Assembly (NCBI GenBank): GCA_017547205.1
Contig: JAFYQH010000058.1
Span: forward strand, 1 to 41,170
Direction of reading: 5' to 3'
From: Bacteroidaceae bacterium
Lineage (GTDB): Bacteria > Bacteroidota > Bacteroidia > Bacteroidales > Bacteroidaceae
DNA length: 41,170 bases
The notes beneath the pieces were generated by a model. That model had not been told where the DNA came from and searched no databases. It saw nothing but the letters and a program-made list of their open reading frames with translations. Below are positions 7,284-16,373 of this stretch, in pieces; within the stretch, counting starts at the first letter, position 1; every line of letters begins with the position of its first letter. Both the position numbers and the translations under genes were made by a program.

Positions 7284-7745
7284 ATGTTGAATGTTGGTGA
7301 TATGGCTCCCGATTTTCTGGGACTGGATGAGTGTGGTAACGAAATAAGAGTAAGTGACTACAAGGGACGCCGTCTGGTGGTATATTTCTACCCGAAGGAC
7401 AGTACTCCGGGCTGTACAGCCGAGGCTTGCTCCTTGCGTGACGGTATGGACGAACTGGTTGCTGCAGGTTTTGCTGTGGTGGGCGTGAGTGCCGACAGTG
7501 CTGCTTCGCATGCGCGTTTCAAGGCAAAGCAAGGGCTGAACTTTCCGCTTGTAGCCGATGTGGAGAAGAAAACCATCGAGGCTTTCGGGGCATGGGGAGA
7601 GAAGAAAATGGCCGGCCGCACATATATGGGCATAATACGCACTACATTCGTGATTGATGCCGGGGGCGCGGTTGAAAGGATTATAACAAAGGTCGATACA
7701 AAGAATGCCGCAAGGCAGGTGCTGGAGTCGGCTTGTAATAAATGA
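7284..7745 (+). CDS. bcp: Thiol peroxidase Bcp (atypical two-cysteine peroxiredoxin)
   Basis: 153 residues. The active site is DSTPGCTAEACSLRD: the first cysteine is peroxidatic and the second, five residues later, resolving, as in E. coli Bcp. It reduces hydrogen peroxide and organic peroxides with thioredoxin in the cytoplasm. The stop codon overlaps the start of the mscS gene (ATGA), so the two are translationally coupled. Confidence 0.93.
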   Translation: MLNVGDMAPDFLGLDECGNEIRVSDYKGRRLVVYFYPKDSTPGCTAEACSLRDGMDELVAAGFAVVGVSADSAASHARFKAKQGLNFPLVADVEKKTIEAFGAWGEKKMAGRTYMGIIRTTFVIDAGGAVERIITKVDTKNAARQVLESACNK

Positions 7746-8650
7746 TATGTATGATTCCTGATATATTTACATTCTTGACGGCTGCAGATGTGGCTGCTAC
7801 GGCTCCGGCCGGCATTCTCGAGAGGTTGTCGGGCATGAGTCCCGATGAACTGATGCATGCCGTTGCGGCTCTGGCCGTGTCGGTGGCTTGGAAACTTGTG
7901 AAACTGCTGGTTATATGGTTCTTGGGCCGCTGGATAACACGCCGTGTGGTTAATGTGATAAGGATACTGATGGAGAAACGTAATGTGAACCTGTCGGTAC
8001 GTACATTTGTGTCGAGCCTGGTCGATGTTGTCGCAATGATAATACTCATTGTGATGATAATTGGTGTGATAGGCATTGATACCTCTTCGTTCATCGCGTT
8101 GTTCGCTTCAGCGGGTGTCGCTATTGGTATGGCCCTTAGCGGTACTTTGCAGAACTTTGCCGGCGGTGTCATGATTCTTCTGTTCCGTCCCTTCAAGGTG
8201 GGGGATGTCATTGAGGCACAGGGTGTGACAGGGTGTGTGAAGGAGATTCAGATATTCAATACTGTTGTGAATACTCCCGACAACAAGGTGATATTGTTGC
8301 CTAACGGCCCTGTTTCTACCGGTATAATAAACAACTATTCACGCGAGGAGGTGCGCCGAGTGGAGCTGACCTATTCAATAGCCTATGGCGATGACTTTGA
8401 GAAGGCCAGGAAGGTGTTGCTTGAACTGATAGCCGAGGACGGCAGGGTGCTTGACAAGCCTGCGGAGCCTTTCATAGGGCTGTCGTCTCTGGCGGCAAGT
8501 TCCATTGATGTGACGGTGCGTGTGTGGTGCAGGCAGGAGGATTACCGGGGCATTCTTTTCGACATGAACAGGAAGGTATATGAGACTTTCCCCAAGCGTG
8601 GGCTGAACTTCCCGTATCAGACACTTACCGTGAATGTGAACAGAGAATGA
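7742..8650 (+). CDS. mscS: Small-conductance mechanosensitive channel, MscS family
   Basis: 302 residues from an ATG overlapping the bcp stop; ATG 7751 is an alternative. Three N-terminal membrane helices lead into the pore helix and MscS beta domain (GVAIGMALSGTLQNFAGG, then FRPFKVGDVIEAQG), followed by the cytoplasmic alpha-beta cage. Family members are homoheptamers that open under membrane tension to release solutes on osmotic downshock. Length fits the short MscS subclass. It is the last gene of the PPIase-bcp-mscS unit. Confidence 0.93.
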   Translation: MICMIPDIFTFLTAADVAATAPAGILERLSGMSPDELMHAVAALAVSVAWKLVKLLVIWFLGRWITRRVVNVIRILMEKRNVNLSVRTFVSSLVDVVAMIILIVMIIGVIGIDTSSFIALFASAGVAIGMALSGTLQNFAGGVMILLFRPFKVGDVIEAQGVTGCVKEIQIFNTVVNTPDNKVILLPNGPVSTGIINNYSREEVRRVELTYSIAYGDDFEKARKVLLELIAEDGRVLDKPAEPFIGLSSLAASSIDVTVRVWCRQEDYRGILFDMNRKVYETFPKRGLNFPYQTLTVNVNRE

Positions 8651-8680
8651 TGCCAGATTATTATATTCAAATACCAACGC

Positions 8681-8715
8681 GGGTGGCCATGAAGTAAATG
8701 GGCCACCCCGTTTTT
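8681..8715 (+). terminator. Terminator after mscS
   Basis: GGGTGGCC (8681-8688) pairs perfectly with GGCCACCC (8701-8708) and is followed by CGTTTTT. Confidence 0.75.
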
Positions 8716-8742
8716 CTTGTAATATTCGTTGTCGGATTTATA

Positions 8743-8771
8743 TTTGAAAAAGGATAATTTTTGTAACTTTG
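8743..8771 (+). promoter_or_regulatory. Promoter of the SulP transporter gene
   Basis: TTTG at 8743-8746 and TAACTTTG at 8764-8771 (consensus -7), 17 bases apart; leader about 70 bases. Confidence 0.75.
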
Positions 8772-8847
8772 CACCGCTTTTTCGGGATGGTGTATTTGCC
8801 TTCTCCCGGGGCACTGCTGAAAATGATGTAGATAAATAAACATAAAC

Positions 8848-10551
8848 ATGGACGCAAAAAAACTTGTTGATTTTCATCCTAAGTTCATCGATGAGATGAA
8901 AAACTATTCCCGTGAGAAATTCACCGCAGACGTGATGGCAGGAATCATTGTCGGAATCGTTGCCATACCTCTTGCCATTGCATTCGGTATAGCAAGCGGT
9001 GTAGGTCCGGCCGAGGGCCTGATAACTGCAATTCTCGCAGGTTTCCTCATCTCGGTGCTGGGTGGCTCTAAGGTGCAGATAGGTGGCCCTACAGGTGCCT
9101 TCATCATCATTATCTATGGCGTGATACAGCAGTATGGCCTGGGCGGTCTTGCTATTGCTACGATAATGGCGGGTATTATACTTGTCATAATGGGTCTGTG
9201 CCGCATGGGTACGGTAATCAAGTTTATGCCTTATCCCATTATTATTGGATTTACGGGAGGTATAGCGATTACAATCTTCTCGACACAGATAAACGACCTC
9301 TTCGGCATGGGCATATCCGATGTTCCGGCAAACTTCGTGGACAAATGGGTGTGCTACTTCAGTCATCTTTCGAGCATAGATGTTTGGAGTGCCGTGATGG
9401 GTGTGCTGAGCGTGGCTCTCATTGCCGTTACGCCAAAGTTCTCGAAGAAAGTTCCGGGTTCGTTGCTTGCCATCATAGTGATGACGCTTGCTGCATTCCT
9501 GTTGCGTGAATATGCCGGTGTGACGTCGATAAAGACCATTGGTGACCTGTATACTTTGCCTTCGGGTCTGCCGTCGTTCGTCATGCCTTCAATAAGTGAC
9601 GATTCAACACTCTTTGCTACGATTCAGAACTTGGCTCCTGTGGCCTTTACAATAGCTATGCTGGGTGCGATAGAGTCGCTGCTGTCGGCAATGGTTGCCG
9701 ATGGTGTGATTGGTGACCGCCATAATTCGAATACAGAACTTATTGGACAGGGTGTGGCCAACATCGTGGTTCCTTTCTTCGGTGGTATACCCGCTACTGG
9801 TGCCATAGCACGTACAATGGCCAATATAAACAATGGCGGCAGGACTCCTGTTGCCGGTGTGGTACACACGCTTGTGTTGTTGCTTGTGTTGCTGTTCCTT
9901 GGCGACCTTGTGAAGCTTATTCCTATGCCATGTCTTGCGGGTGTGCTGGTGATGGTGTCGTACAATATGAGCGGATGGAGAACAATACTCTCTATGTGCA
10001 AGAGCTCAATGTCGGGTACCAGTGTGCTCTTTGTGACTTTGCTGCTTACTGTATTCTTCGATCTTACTCTTGCCATTGAGGTTGGTCTTGTGATGGCTAT
10101 CGTGCTGTTCATGAAGCGTGCAATGGAGAGTGCGCACATTTCTGTAGTACGTGACGAGATGGAGGTACACCATGATGGTGAGAAGGACGAGGTTCTTACG
10201 ATTCCAGCAAAGACCGAGGTGTTCGAGATTGAGGGTCCTTTCTTCTTCGGCATTGCCAACAAGTTCGATGAACTTACACGCGATACCGATGCTATGCCGA
10301 TACGTGTGATACGTATGCGCAAGGTTACGTTCATCGATGCTACCGGACTCCACAACCTTGAGATTTTCATTAAGGCTTCGGAGAAGGAGGGCAGGGTAGT
10401 TATCCTTTCGGGTGTCCACGACAATGTAGAGAAGGCTCTTGTGAAGGCCGGTATTGTAGACCTTGTGGGCAAGGAGAATGTGTGTAACAATATTCACCTC
10501 GCGCTCAAGCGCGCCGCTGAGGTTTCGGCTGTTGTCGGAATGGCAAAGTAA
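8848..10551 (+). CDS. SulP-family anion transporter with STAS domain
   Basis: 567 residues. The SulP core has 10-14 membrane helices: ADVMAGIIVGIVAIPLAIAF near the N-terminus, GGSKVQIGGPTGAF, and FFGGIPATGAIARTMANIN further on. The C-terminal STAS domain runs from about residue 440 (VRMRKVTFIDATGLHNLEIF). The family moves sulfate, bicarbonate or other anions across the inner membrane; the substrate here is not determinable. It is a single-gene unit with promoter and a downstream hairpin. Length is normal. Confidence 0.92.
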   Translation: MDAKKLVDFHPKFIDEMKNYSREKFTADVMAGIIVGIVAIPLAIAFGIASGVGPAEGLITAILAGFLISVLGGSKVQIGGPTGAFIIIIYGVIQQYGLGGLAIATIMAGIILVIMGLCRMGTVIKFMPYPIIIGFTGGIAITIFSTQINDLFGMGISDVPANFVDKWVCYFSHLSSIDVWSAVMGVLSVALIAVTPKFSKKVPGSLLAIIVMTLAAFLLREYAGVTSIKTIGDLYTLPSGLPSFVMPSISDDSTLFATIQNLAPVAFTIAMLGAIESLLSAMVADGVIGDRHNSNTELIGQGVANIVVPFFGGIPATGAIARTMANINNGGRTPVAGVVHTLVLLLVLLFLGDLVKLIPMPCLAGVLVMVSYNMSGWRTILSMCKSSMSGTSVLFVTLLLTVFFDLTLAIEVGLVMAIVLFMKRAMESAHISVVRDEMEVHHDGEKDEVLTIPAKTEVFEIEGPFFFGIANKFDELTRDTDAMPIRVIRMRKVTFIDATGLHNLEIFIKASEKEGRVVILSGVHDNVEKALVKAGIVDLVGKENVCNNIHLALKRAAEVSAVVGMAK

Positions 10552-10569
10552 TTTATACTAGTATGGAAA

Positions 10570-10602
10570 GGGGCTGCGCCCGGGTAAACCCGGCGCAGCC
10601 CC
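10570..10602 (+). terminator. Very strong hairpin between sulP and the DMT gene, no T-run
   Basis: GGGGCTGCGCC-CGGG-TAAA-CCC-GGCGCAGCCCC forms a stem of about 14 GC-rich pairs. No T-run follows (GTATGTGTTAAAA), and the next start codon lies only 14 bases downstream. It may stop transcription inefficiently, protect the sulP mRNA 3' end, or modulate translation of the next gene. Confidence 0.5.
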
Positions 10603-10615
10603 GTATGTGTTAAAA

Positions 10616-11515
10616 ATGGAAGGAAACGGCAGGACATCAAAGATTCTGGTCTATATCACAGCTTTTGTAATAATAGTGATATGGGGCTGTACGTTCGTGC
10701 AGACTAAATTGCTGATTAATGCGGGTTTGCGCCCGGACGAGATATTCCTTTTCCGCTTTGTACTTGCCTACCTGCTTATATTGCCTTTGGCCGGCAGGAG
10801 GCTTTTTATGGACTGCTGGAAGGATGAGGCGCTTGCCTTGTCGCTGGGGCTCTCGGGCGGTTCGCTGTATTTCCTTACCGAGAACTATGCCCTGGCCTAT
10901 GGATATTGTTCGAACGTGGCGTTGATAGTGTGCCTTACTCCTCTTATAACAGCGATTGTCGTGGGGTTCTTCTATCCCGGTGAACGCATCGGCAAGGGCG
11001 GCATGGTGGGTTCGCTCGTTGCTTTCGTCGGTATGGCTATGGTGGTGTTCAACGGAAACTTCATTCTTAAACTGTCGCCTTTGGGCGATGTGCTTGCATT
11101 CGGAGCATGTCTTTGCTGGGCTCTCTACTCACTTGTGATAAAGAGACTGCAGGGTAAGTACAGCAATATGCTCATAACGCGGAAGGTGTTCGGGTATGGA
11201 CTGCTTACAATAGTTCCATGGCTGTGGCTGCGTGGGGTGAACTGCGATATATTGCTGACAGGGGGAGTTGTGGTGTGGGGCAACTTGCTTTTTCTCGGGT
11301 GTGTGGCTTCCATGTTCTGCTTCTTGGGATGGAACTGGTGCCTGGAGAGGATTGGTACGGTCAGGGCCACGAACTTCCTGTATCTCAATCCGGTTGTAGC
11401 CATAACGACGTCGGCGCTCTTTCTTGGCGAGCGTGTGACCTGGCTGGCCCTGGTGGGGGCCGTGCTTATTTTGTGCGGCCTTATCTATATTGACAAGAAC
11501 CGCAAGAAACAGTAA
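10616..11515 (+). CDS. EamA/DMT-family permease
   Basis: 299 residues from ATG 10616; a GTG at 10607 would add three residues. Ten predicted membrane helices form two EamA repeats: WGCTFVQTK and LPLAGRR in the first, then LGDVLAFGACLCWALYSLVI in the second, ending LFLGERVTWLALVGAVLILCG. DMT permeases export or import small metabolites (amino acids, nucleosides, sugars); the substrate is unknown. No separate promoter is obvious, so it may depend on read-through from sulP. Confidence 0.85.
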   Translation: MEGNGRTSKILVYITAFVIIVIWGCTFVQTKLLINAGLRPDEIFLFRFVLAYLLILPLAGRRLFMDCWKDEALALSLGLSGGSLYFLTENYALAYGYCSNVALIVCLTPLITAIVVGFFYPGERIGKGGMVGSLVAFVGMAMVVFNGNFILKLSPLGDVLAFGACLCWALYSLVIKRLQGKYSNMLITRKVFGYGLLTIVPWLWLRGVNCDILLTGGVVVWGNLLFLGCVASMFCFLGWNWCLERIGTVRATNFLYLNPVVAITTSALFLGERVTWLALVGAVLILCGLIYIDKNRKKQ

Positions 11516-11549
11516 CCCGGTGTACGGCCTTTAATTCTCTCCTTTATCC

Positions 11550-12176
11550 CTAACTTGTGGCTGCAAGTTTTTTCTCGAGTTCTGCACGCCAGTCTTCTCC
11601 ATTGGCCACGAGCAGTGTTTTAATACCTTCTTTCGCGGCTGCTTCTATGTTTTTCTTGCCGTCGTCGAGGAATAGGGTCTCTTCGGCTTTCATGTTTCCT
11701 TGTTCAAGCATCCTGCGGTAGATGGTGCTGTTTGGCTTGGAACAGTTCATGCGGTAGCTGAAGAAAAGCATGTCAAAGTAGTCGGCAAGTGATTTGCCGC
11801 ATGGCGTGAACCCGGGTGTGAGTGCCCAACTCTGGATGAACGGGTTGGTGTTGCTGAGGACGGAAAGACGGTATTTGCCGCGAAGTGTCTGGAGATATTC
11901 CAGCAGGTTGGTGTGTATCTCTACAAGGAATCCGAGCCATGCTTCTCTTGCCTCCTCAAATGTTATCTCCCTATTGCATATCTCTCCTAACTTGCGGCAG
12001 AATTCATCGGCAGTGATGTCACCGTTCTCAAGTTCATAAAAAGGGCCTTTCTGGCAATATGAATTGATGTATTCCTCGGGGTTCTGCATGCCCAATTCGC
12101 GGAACTTCTGCAATGCATTCCCAGTGTCGATAGTGGTGAGTACACCTCCAAAATCAAATACAATATCCTTTATCAT
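11550..12176 (-). CDS. HAD-superfamily hydrolase, YihX-like
   Basis: 208 residues. The four HAD motifs are visible: I DFGGVL (nucleophile Asp at residue 8), II SNTN, III the lysine in CSKPNSTIYRRML, IV LFLDDGKKNIEAA. The cap is a small helical insertion between I and II. The second acidic residue of motif I is replaced by glycine (D-F-G-G-V), usual in the YihX branch, whose E. coli member dephosphorylates alpha-D-glucose 1-phosphate. A sugar-phosphate phosphatase is likely but not certain. Single gene, convergent with the DMT gene. Confidence 0.85.
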   Translation of the reverse strand: MIKDIVFDFGGVLTTIDTGNALQKFRELGMQNPEEYINSYCQKGPFYELENGDITADEFCRKLGEICNREITFEEAREAWLGFLVEIHTNLLEYLQTLRGKYRLSVLSNTNPFIQSWALTPGFTPCGKSLADYFDMLFFSYRMNCSKPNSTIYRRMLEQGNMKAEETLFLDDGKKNIEAAAKEGIKTLLVANGEDWRAELEKKLAATS

Positions 12177-12267
12177 GCTGTCTATGCGGTTTATGTGGCT
12201 AAGATAATGATTTTTGCCCGAATGGGCGCAGACTAACTGCCCGTTATGAATATTTTATCCCATTTTA

Positions 12268-12298
12268 TTGATAAATGTGCATTAATGAACTATTTTTG
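12268..12298 (+). promoter_or_regulatory. Promoter of the 5'-nucleotidase gene
   Basis: TTG at 12268-12270 and TATTTTTG at 12291-12298, 20 bases apart, with a leader of about 45 bases. Confidence 0.7.
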
Positions 12299-12351
12299 CA
12301 TACCGATTTGCTGGTTTCGCAAACTATAAATCAAAAGTACATTTATTCGTA

Positions 12352-13311
12352 ATGGAGAATTTGGACGGACGTCTGGTCATAGGTGTCTCTTCGCGTGCGC
12401 TGTTTGACCTTGAGAAAGAGAATGAGATATTCGAGAAATATGGTATTGCAAAATACCGTAAGTATCAGGAGGAACATGAGGATGACCCTCTTGAGCGCGG
12501 TACTGCATTCTATCTTGTAAAGAGTTTGCTTGAGCTGAACAAGCAGGCAAACCGCCCTATTGTGGAGGTGGTTGTTATGTCGCGCAACAGCCCCGAGACT
12601 GGAATGCGCATGCTGAAGTCTCTTGATATGTACGGGCTTGACATTACACGTGTGGCACTGTCGGGCGGGGAGTCGCTTTCGAAATATCTTAAAGCATTCT
12701 CGATAGACCTTTTCCTGTCGAAGGATGAGGGTGACGTGCAGCGGGTGATGGATTCGGGTATCTGTGCTTCTGCTCTCATCTATGCCCCGCCAACTGATTT
12801 CGATCCCGAGGAGAGCCGCGTCAAGATTGCCTTCGATGCCGATGCCGTGATTTTCTCCGATGAGTCGGAGTGCCGTTTCAAGCGTGAGGGTTTCGATGCG
12901 TTCTACAAGTACGAGAAAGAGAATGCCGATGTTCCTTTGAAGGAGGGGCCGTTTGCCAATCTGCTGAAGAAACTGTCGCAGATACAGGAGTCACTGCCCA
13001 CATCAATCGAACTCTCTCCTTTGCGTCTAGCCATTGTGACATCGCGCAGTCTGCCGTCGCACTTCCGCGTTATCAAGACGCTTCGCAAGTGGGGTGTGTA
13101 TGTCGATGAGGCATATTTCCTCGGCGGTCTGCGCAAGGATGAACTGCTCAAGGCCTTCGGTGCACATATCTTCTTTGATGACCAGGATACGCACCTCTCT
13201 TCTTCGAGCAAGTATGTGCCGTCGGGCAAGGTTCCTTATTATTCCGACTCGCAGATGAATACTGTAATGAGCGGTAAGGCTGCCGAAAAGGAGAATGAAG
13301 CGAACGCGTGA
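12352..13311 (+). CDS. Cytosolic 5'-nucleotidase, cN-I family
   Basis: 319 residues, soluble. Family hallmarks are VIGVSSRALFDLEKENEIFE at the N-terminus, VVVMSRNSPETGMRM, VALSGGESLSKYLKAF and IAFDADAVIFSDESE, the last a HAD-like D-x-D. A late segment, ALRKDELLKAFGAHIFFDDQ-like (residues about 260-285), completes the fold. It should remove the 5' phosphate from nucleoside monophosphates. The DUF456 gene starts 32 bases downstream and is probably in the same transcript. Confidence 0.88.
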   Translation: MENLDGRLVIGVSSRALFDLEKENEIFEKYGIAKYRKYQEEHEDDPLERGTAFYLVKSLLELNKQANRPIVEVVVMSRNSPETGMRMLKSLDMYGLDITRVALSGGESLSKYLKAFSIDLFLSKDEGDVQRVMDSGICASALIYAPPTDFDPEESRVKIAFDADAVIFSDESECRFKREGFDAFYKYEKENADVPLKEGPFANLLKKLSQIQESLPTSIELSPLRLAIVTSRSLPSHFRVIKTLRKWGVYVDEAYFLGGLRKDELLKAFGAHIFFDDQDTHLSSSSKYVPSGKVPYYSDSQMNTVMSGKAAEKENEANA

Positions 13312-13343
13312 CACGGAATACGTTATTTGCTTTTCAGTAAAAT

Positions 13344-13832
13344 ATGGATTACTTATTGATGTTTTTCGCATGCCTGTCGGCAATAATAGGTCTCATAGGT
13401 GCTATTGTACCGGCATTGCCCGGTCCTCCAATAAGTTATGTGGGGCTAATTATGCTTGCTTTCTGTGACAAGAACGAGATAACCACGACGTCATTGCTCG
13501 TAGCCGGTGTCATGGCTGCTGTAGTGACTGTAATCGACTATGTGGCACCTGTTTGGTTTACCAAGAAGGCCGGGGGATCAAGAGCCGGCGTATGGGGGGC
13601 AACGATAGGTCTCATCATAGGTCTGTTCATGGGAATATTGGGTGTTATAGTGGGGCCGTTTCTTGGTGCTCTTATAGGGGAACTGCTTTCTGATACCCCA
13701 AAGGAGAAGGCGTTCAAGGTTGCATGCATCAACTTTGTGGCATTCATACTGACTACCGGAATGAAAATGACATACAGCATAATACTTATGGTCATGATTT
13801 TCGTTGAGGTGTGGAACTTGCTGTTGAATTGA
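13344..13832 (+). CDS. DUF456 membrane protein
   Basis: 162 residues with about five hydrophobic helices rich in glycine. DUF456 hallmarks are IVPALPGPPISYVGL and GATIGLIIGLFMGILGVIVG, repeated glycine-zipper-like segments. Inner membrane, function unknown. A terminator follows. Confidence 0.85.
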   Translation: MDYLLMFFACLSAIIGLIGAIVPALPGPPISYVGLIMLAFCDKNEITTTSLLVAGVMAAVVTVIDYVAPVWFTKKAGGSRAGVWGATIGLIIGLFMGILGVIVGPFLGALIGELLSDTPKEKAFKVACINFVAFILTTGMKMTYSIILMVMIFVEVWNLLLN

Positions 13833-13866
13833 GCCCAGGGAACAAATACTGTTGCCGTAATGTTAT

Positions 13867-13897
13867 ATAAGCGATCCTATCAAGGTCGCTTATTTTA
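13867..13897 (+). terminator. Terminator after the DUF456 gene
   Basis: ATAAGCGA pairs with TCGCTTAT, extended by CC/GG after one bulged T, and is followed by TTTTA. The hairpin also precedes the tspO start by about 15 bases. Confidence 0.65.
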
Positions 13898-13911
13898 ATA
13901 ATTATGACTAT

Positions 13912-14376
13912 ATGAAGAGGTTGCTCCCGATACTGTTGTTTGTTGTGCTTTCGTTCATTGCCGGTTATATTTCAAGACTGTTGCAGGGAACTTCTATGGA
14001 AGATTGGTACCCGATGCTTGTGAAGTCCTCACTGACACCACCAGGGCATGTGTTCTCGCTAGTGTGGGGAGTGCTGTATCTTCTTATGGGTATATCGGCC
14101 GGTATAATATGGAGCATGCATTCGCTCTATTCGTGGCTGCTGACAGTCTTGTTTGTCGTGCAGATTCTGCTGAACATGGCATGGAGTTTATTTTTCTTCG
14201 GGATGCAGTCGCCGCTGTCCGGACTGGTGGTGCTGATAGTACTTTTTGCAGCAGTGCTACTATATGTGGCAGGGTGTTATACGCAGAATAGGGTGTCCGC
14301 TTGTCTGAATATCCCGTATCTGCTGTGGCTGATGTTCGCAATGTTCCTTAATACATATATTGTCATTTATAATTGA
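13912..14376 (+). CDS. tspO: TspO/MBR family protein
   Basis: 154 residues, five membrane helices. Signature SLTPPGHVFSLVWGVLYLLM lies in the first loop and helix, with MAWSLFFFGMQSPLSGL further on. Bacterial TspO binds porphyrins and is tied to tetrapyrrole or oxidative stress control; its role in Bacteroidales is not settled. Its stop codon abuts the stop of the convergent dnaJ-like gene with no spacing. Confidence 0.9.
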   Translation: MKRLLPILLFVVLSFIAGYISRLLQGTSMEDWYPMLVKSSLTPPGHVFSLVWGVLYLLMGISAGIIWSMHSLYSWLLTVLFVVQILLNMAWSLFFFGMQSPLSGLVVLIVLFAAVLLYVAGCYTQNRVSACLNIPYLLWLMFAMFLNTYIVIYN

Positions 14377-15276
14377 TCATGCTTGATTGGATGCCGCATC
14401 CTTCATCTCTTTAAGCAGCGTTTTCTGTTTCTCGTTCAGTTGTGGCAACTGAAGTCTGAGCGTGACGATGAGGTCTCCGCTTTCGCCCTCGTGCCTGTAC
14501 ACGGGGAACCCTTTTCCTTTTATACGCAACTTGCTGTCGGGTTGTGTTCCTGGCTTGACGCGGACTCTAATGCTGCCGCTTAGGGTAGGTACGACAATCT
14601 CTCCACCAAGAACAAGTGTGTAGATGTCTGCGGTGACGGTGGTGAAAAGGTCATCTCCTTTGCGTGTCAATTGTGGGTCGGGCTCTATGCGGAATGTTAT
14701 GTATAGGTCGCCTTTTGGGCCGTCTTCTGTTCCTTCTGCTCCACGCCCTCTGATTCTTATCTTCTGTCCGTCGGCAATGCCGGCAGGTATGGTTACGCGT
14801 ATCTTTTCGCCATTGATGTCGAATGTCTGCCGGTGTGTGGCCGAGGCTTCGCGAAGTGTCAGTGTAAGGGTGGCTTGCAAGTCGTCTCCACGTCTCTTGT
14901 AACTATTCCCGAATGTTCCTTTCCCGAACAGTTGATCGAAAAAGTCGCTGAAACCGCTGGCGTTTTCATAAGTGTGACCAAAGCTGCCGAAACCATACGA
15001 CTCTTGAGCTGAGTTACCGTATTGGCGGTGCTTTGCCCCGAACTCTTCTGCCTGTCGCCAGTTTTCGCCATAATCGTCGTACTTCTTGCGTTTTTCAGGG
15101 TCGCCGAGCACTTCGTTTGCCTCGTTGATCTCCTGGAACCTTTCTTTTGCATTGGGATTATCCCTGTTCAGGTCTGGGTGATATTTTTTCGCAAGTCTGC
15201 GGTAGGCTTTTCTTATATCTTCCTGTGTGGCGTTCTTCTCTATGCCAAGCACTTTGTAATAGTCAATGAATGCCAT
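14377..15276 (-). CDS. DnaJ-type co-chaperone without zinc finger (CbpA-like)
   Basis: 299 residues from [11 protein letters not shown]; the frame extends to 15339 but that adds an untypical leader. J domain at residues 4-70 with the HPD motif (KKYHPDLN). A Gly/Phe-rich linker with [14 protein letters not shown] follows, then two C-terminal substrate-binding beta domains ([14 protein letters not shown] and [19 protein letters not shown]). The zinc-finger repeats of true DnaJ are absent, so this is a CbpA/DnaJ type II protein. It stimulates DnaK ATPase in the cytoplasm. No chaperone-modulator gene (cbpM) is adjacent. Confidence 0.9.
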   Translation of the reverse strand: MAFIDYYKVLGIEKNATQEDIRKAYRRLAKKYHPDLNRDNPNAKERFQEINEANEVLGDPEKRKKYDDYGENWRQAEEFGAKHRQYGNSAQESYGFGSFGHTYENASGFSDFFDQLFGKGTFGNSYKRRGDDLQATLTLTLREASATHRQTFDINGEKIRVTIPAGIADGQKIRIRGRGAEGTEDGPKGDLYITFRIEPDPQLTRKGDDLFTTVTADIYTLVLGGEIVVPTLSGSIRVRVKPGTQPDSKLRIKGKGFPVYRHEGESGDLIVTLRLQLPQLNEKQKTLLKEMKDAASNQA

Positions 15277-15378
15277 GATGTTTTTTCGTATAAACAAACA
15301 ACTGGCGGGAGATGTTCCGCAATTCGGAGCGATTGCCAATAATATTTAAAGTATTATTTATTGGGGCCTTTTTTTGGC

Positions 15379-15405
15379 TTGTATCGGTCAAAAGAACTAT
15401 ATTCG
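15379..15405 (+). promoter_or_regulatory. Promoter of the 15436 lipoprotein gene
   Basis: TTG at 15379-15381 and TATATTCG at 15398-15405 (one mismatch to TAnnTTTG), 16 bases apart. Confidence 0.5.
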
Positions 15406-15435
15406 CGGCTGTAAACGAATCAATTGATACTATAT

Positions 15436-16311
15436 ATGAAGAACATTCTTTTTATTCTCATGTTGGCATTGGGCTCAACATTCGTGGCTTGCAGCGACAG
15501 TAATGACGATGGTGGCTATGATCCCAATACGGCTGAAACACCGTATAAGCCACTTCCCGGCCGCAAGGTCGCTTCACTGAAAACAACGAATACGATAGAT
15601 GGACGAGACTATTGGTGGGAGCATAAGTTTACTTACGATGCTTCAGGGCGCATAATGGAGATAAAGTCCGAAATGCAGCATTACGAGGCACGCGCGGGAG
15701 ATTATGTGTTGTGCAAGATATATTCAGATGCTTTCTATTATTACCGGGGTAACGAACTTGAAGTGGCGTATAACCTAAAGCGTACATATCCGAATGACCT
15801 TTCCATCAAGAACTCTACGGACAGCGGAACCGATCGTGGACTATTCAACAGCGCAGGCGTGCTAGTGCGGTTTTATTCGGCCGATTTCGAGTATTCTGGC
15901 ACATCGCTCAGGGGTGCATATTTTGATGGCGGTATAAAGTATAACGTTTCACGTGATAACAGCGGTAATGTTACCGGATATGTTCGTGAGAATGAAAATA
16001 ATGGTGAGAAAGATGACTGCTCCGGAAAGTATGGTTACTCAAGAATAAGGAATAAAAGCAATTTTGACTTCTCAGGCTATTTCGGCTATTGGGGAGTAGA
16101 AACCGGTATCTATGCTAATCGCCTGCCGTACTATGCTTCGTATCAGTTGGCTGCATTCGGTATGCTTGGTGCCATAAGTTCGTATCTGCCATTGTCTGTC
16201 AAAGATGAAAATGGTAATGAATATGGTACTTGGGAACTTGATTCCCGTGACTGCCCGGTTTTATACACAGCTCCCGACGGGCGCAGGACAGAGATAACAT
16301 ATATTGACTGA
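15436..16311 (+). CDS. Predicted lipoprotein of unknown function (DUF4595-like)
   Basis: 291 residues from MKNILFILML; a TTG at 15424 in the same frame is less likely. The lipobox FVAC is followed by SDSNDDGG, the acidic/serine start typical of surface-exposed Bacteroidales lipoproteins. The body is beta-rich with aromatic repeats (DYWWEHKFTYDASGRI, YFDGGIKYNVSRDNSGNV), resembling RHS/YD-like strands of the DUF4595 family. No catalytic motif. Single gene with promoter and a shared terminator. Confidence 0.75.
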   Translation: MKNILFILMLALGSTFVACSDSNDDGGYDPNTAETPYKPLPGRKVASLKTTNTIDGRDYWWEHKFTYDASGRIMEIKSEMQHYEARAGDYVLCKIYSDAFYYYRGNELEVAYNLKRTYPNDLSIKNSTDSGTDRGLFNSAGVLVRFYSADFEYSGTSLRGAYFDGGIKYNVSRDNSGNVTGYVRENENNGEKDDCSGKYGYSRIRNKSNFDFSGYFGYWGVETGIYANRLPYYASYQLAAFGMLGAISSYLPLSVKDENGNEYGTWELDSRDCPVLYTAPDGRRTEITYID

Positions 16312-16323
16312 TTAATATGATGA

Positions 16324-16364
16324 AACAACAGGAGAGAGAACCCCGGGTTCTCTCTCCTGTTGTT
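16324..16364. terminator. Bidirectional terminator, 20-bp perfect arms
   Basis: Left arm 16324-16343 and right arm 16345-16364 are exact reverse complements (AACAACAGGAGAGAGAACCC on the left). It sits in the 62-base gap between convergent genes and can serve both. Confidence 0.8.
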
Positions 16365-16373
16365 CCTGTGGCC

